Positions 63,651-64,000 of a stretch of 64,000 nt of DNA are shown here, in pieces. Under the pieces are notes generated by a model, which worked only from the letters and a program-made list of their open reading frames with translations, had not been told where the DNA came from and searched no databases. A program made the position numbers and the translations under genes. The first letter of the stretch is position 1; each line of letters starts with the position of its first letter. The stretch is from Bremia lactucae (taxonomy: Eukaryota; Oomycota; Peronosporomycetes; Peronosporales; Peronosporaceae). The stretch is taken from assembly GCF_004359215.1 (NCBI RefSeq), contig NC_090610.1, positions 13,621,752 to 13,685,751 on the forward strand, read 5' to 3'.

Positions 63651-63959
63651 TGTAGCGGAGCTACTTCGCTCCTTAAGTCAGAGGAAGACTTTTAGACTCA
63701 GGGAGTCACTTATTTCTATTGAACTAATGGGTTTAACAACTCAGGGAGTCGCACAAGCTATTAAAGCTTAAGGAATTCTAGTTCAAGGGATTCAGGTGTT
63801 CGTAGAACCAAGTGGCAACTAGTGCCCAAGAGGATATACGTTAGAAAGGCTTCTATTTCTTACAGATCAATGCGCAAGCCTTAGGAAGGCACTTAACGCT
63901 TTAAGATCAAAAGGGGAACTGCACTTTATTTAATTATTCAATCAAAACCTTACCCTAGA
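63651..63959 (-). repeat. Fam4 5' LTR, truncated (about 309 bp)
   Basis: It begins at the primer-site boundary (TGTAGCGGAG on the plus strand) and matches 38736-39045 closely. Homology stops at about 63959 (ACCCTAG), with unrelated sequence to the window end. Confidence 0.7.
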
Positions 63960-64000
63960 CGGAAGTGTCGACGCTAGGTACATTTCAATGGGCCTTCTCA
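63960..64000. other. Window edge, unassigned
   Basis: 41 bases beyond the break in the Fam4 LTR. Nothing recognised. Confidence 0.4.

Overview
This is nuclear DNA of an oomycete, most likely from the Phytophthora/downy-mildew group. The host genes have very short GT-AG introns (about 52-78 bp), intergenic gaps are small, and the rest of the window is dense with Ty3/gypsy (Metaviridae-type) retrotransposons carrying chromodomains. There is no bacterial-style organisation. I cannot name the species.

Layout. (1) 1-22.3 kb is a mosaic of retrotransposon pieces. It holds the intact 5' part of a family-1 element (gag plus 5' LTR) at the left edge, a 3' LTR, two near-identical family-2 integrase pieces on either side of an assembly gap, a deleted family-1 element, a deleted plus-strand family-3 element, a long decayed family-3 element (about 11.0-18.1 kb), and a family-1/family-2 chimera ending in a family-2 3' LTR. 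(2) 22.8-31.5 kb is a compact island of host genes. In order these are a beta-hydroxyacid dehydrogenase that reads in frame from an upstream FAR1-type zinc-finger ORF, a SUN-domain nuclear-envelope protein divergent from it, an HGH1-type armadillo chaperone, and a B-type cyclin convergent with HGH1. (3) 32.1-50 kb holds family-4 elements: a complete minus-strand copy (38.7-45.6 kb), a second copy sharing one of its LTRs (33.5-39.2 kb), and an inverted copy (45.6-50 kb). (4) 50-64 kb holds decayed family-1 and family-3 pieces, head-to-head LTRs, another family-1 copy, and a family-4 gag at the right edge.

The four families are my own labels. Fam1 has a gag beginning MSLNIDWAHF, a CCHC knuckle and an LTR full of short hairpins. 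Fam2 has an integrase tail with PHLVKETDGD. Fam3 has a gag containing DEQHAAIAELI and a DCGAS protease. Fam4 has a gag starting MEEVPDLSEA and a chromodomain with KWLGYPSSE. In Fam1, Fam3 and Fam4 the sequence next to the 5' LTR carries a TGGTAGCA primer-binding site, sometimes degraded; purine tracts next to 3' LTRs are seen in Fam1-like, Fam2, Fam3 and Fam4 contexts.

The most interesting pattern is that in Fam2, Fam3 and Fam4 a long extra reading frame lies on the strand opposite to pol, between the end of pol and the 3' LTR. It is rich in Ser/Pro/Arg and acidic residues, and homologous frames recur in separate copies. Most gag/pol copies are broken by stops and frameshifts. The left-edge Fam1 gag and the Fam2 integrase piece at 4.8-5.9 kb are still open. 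In the gene island I could reconstruct spliced models by hand with consistent intron phases for the dehydrogenase, SUN and cyclin genes.
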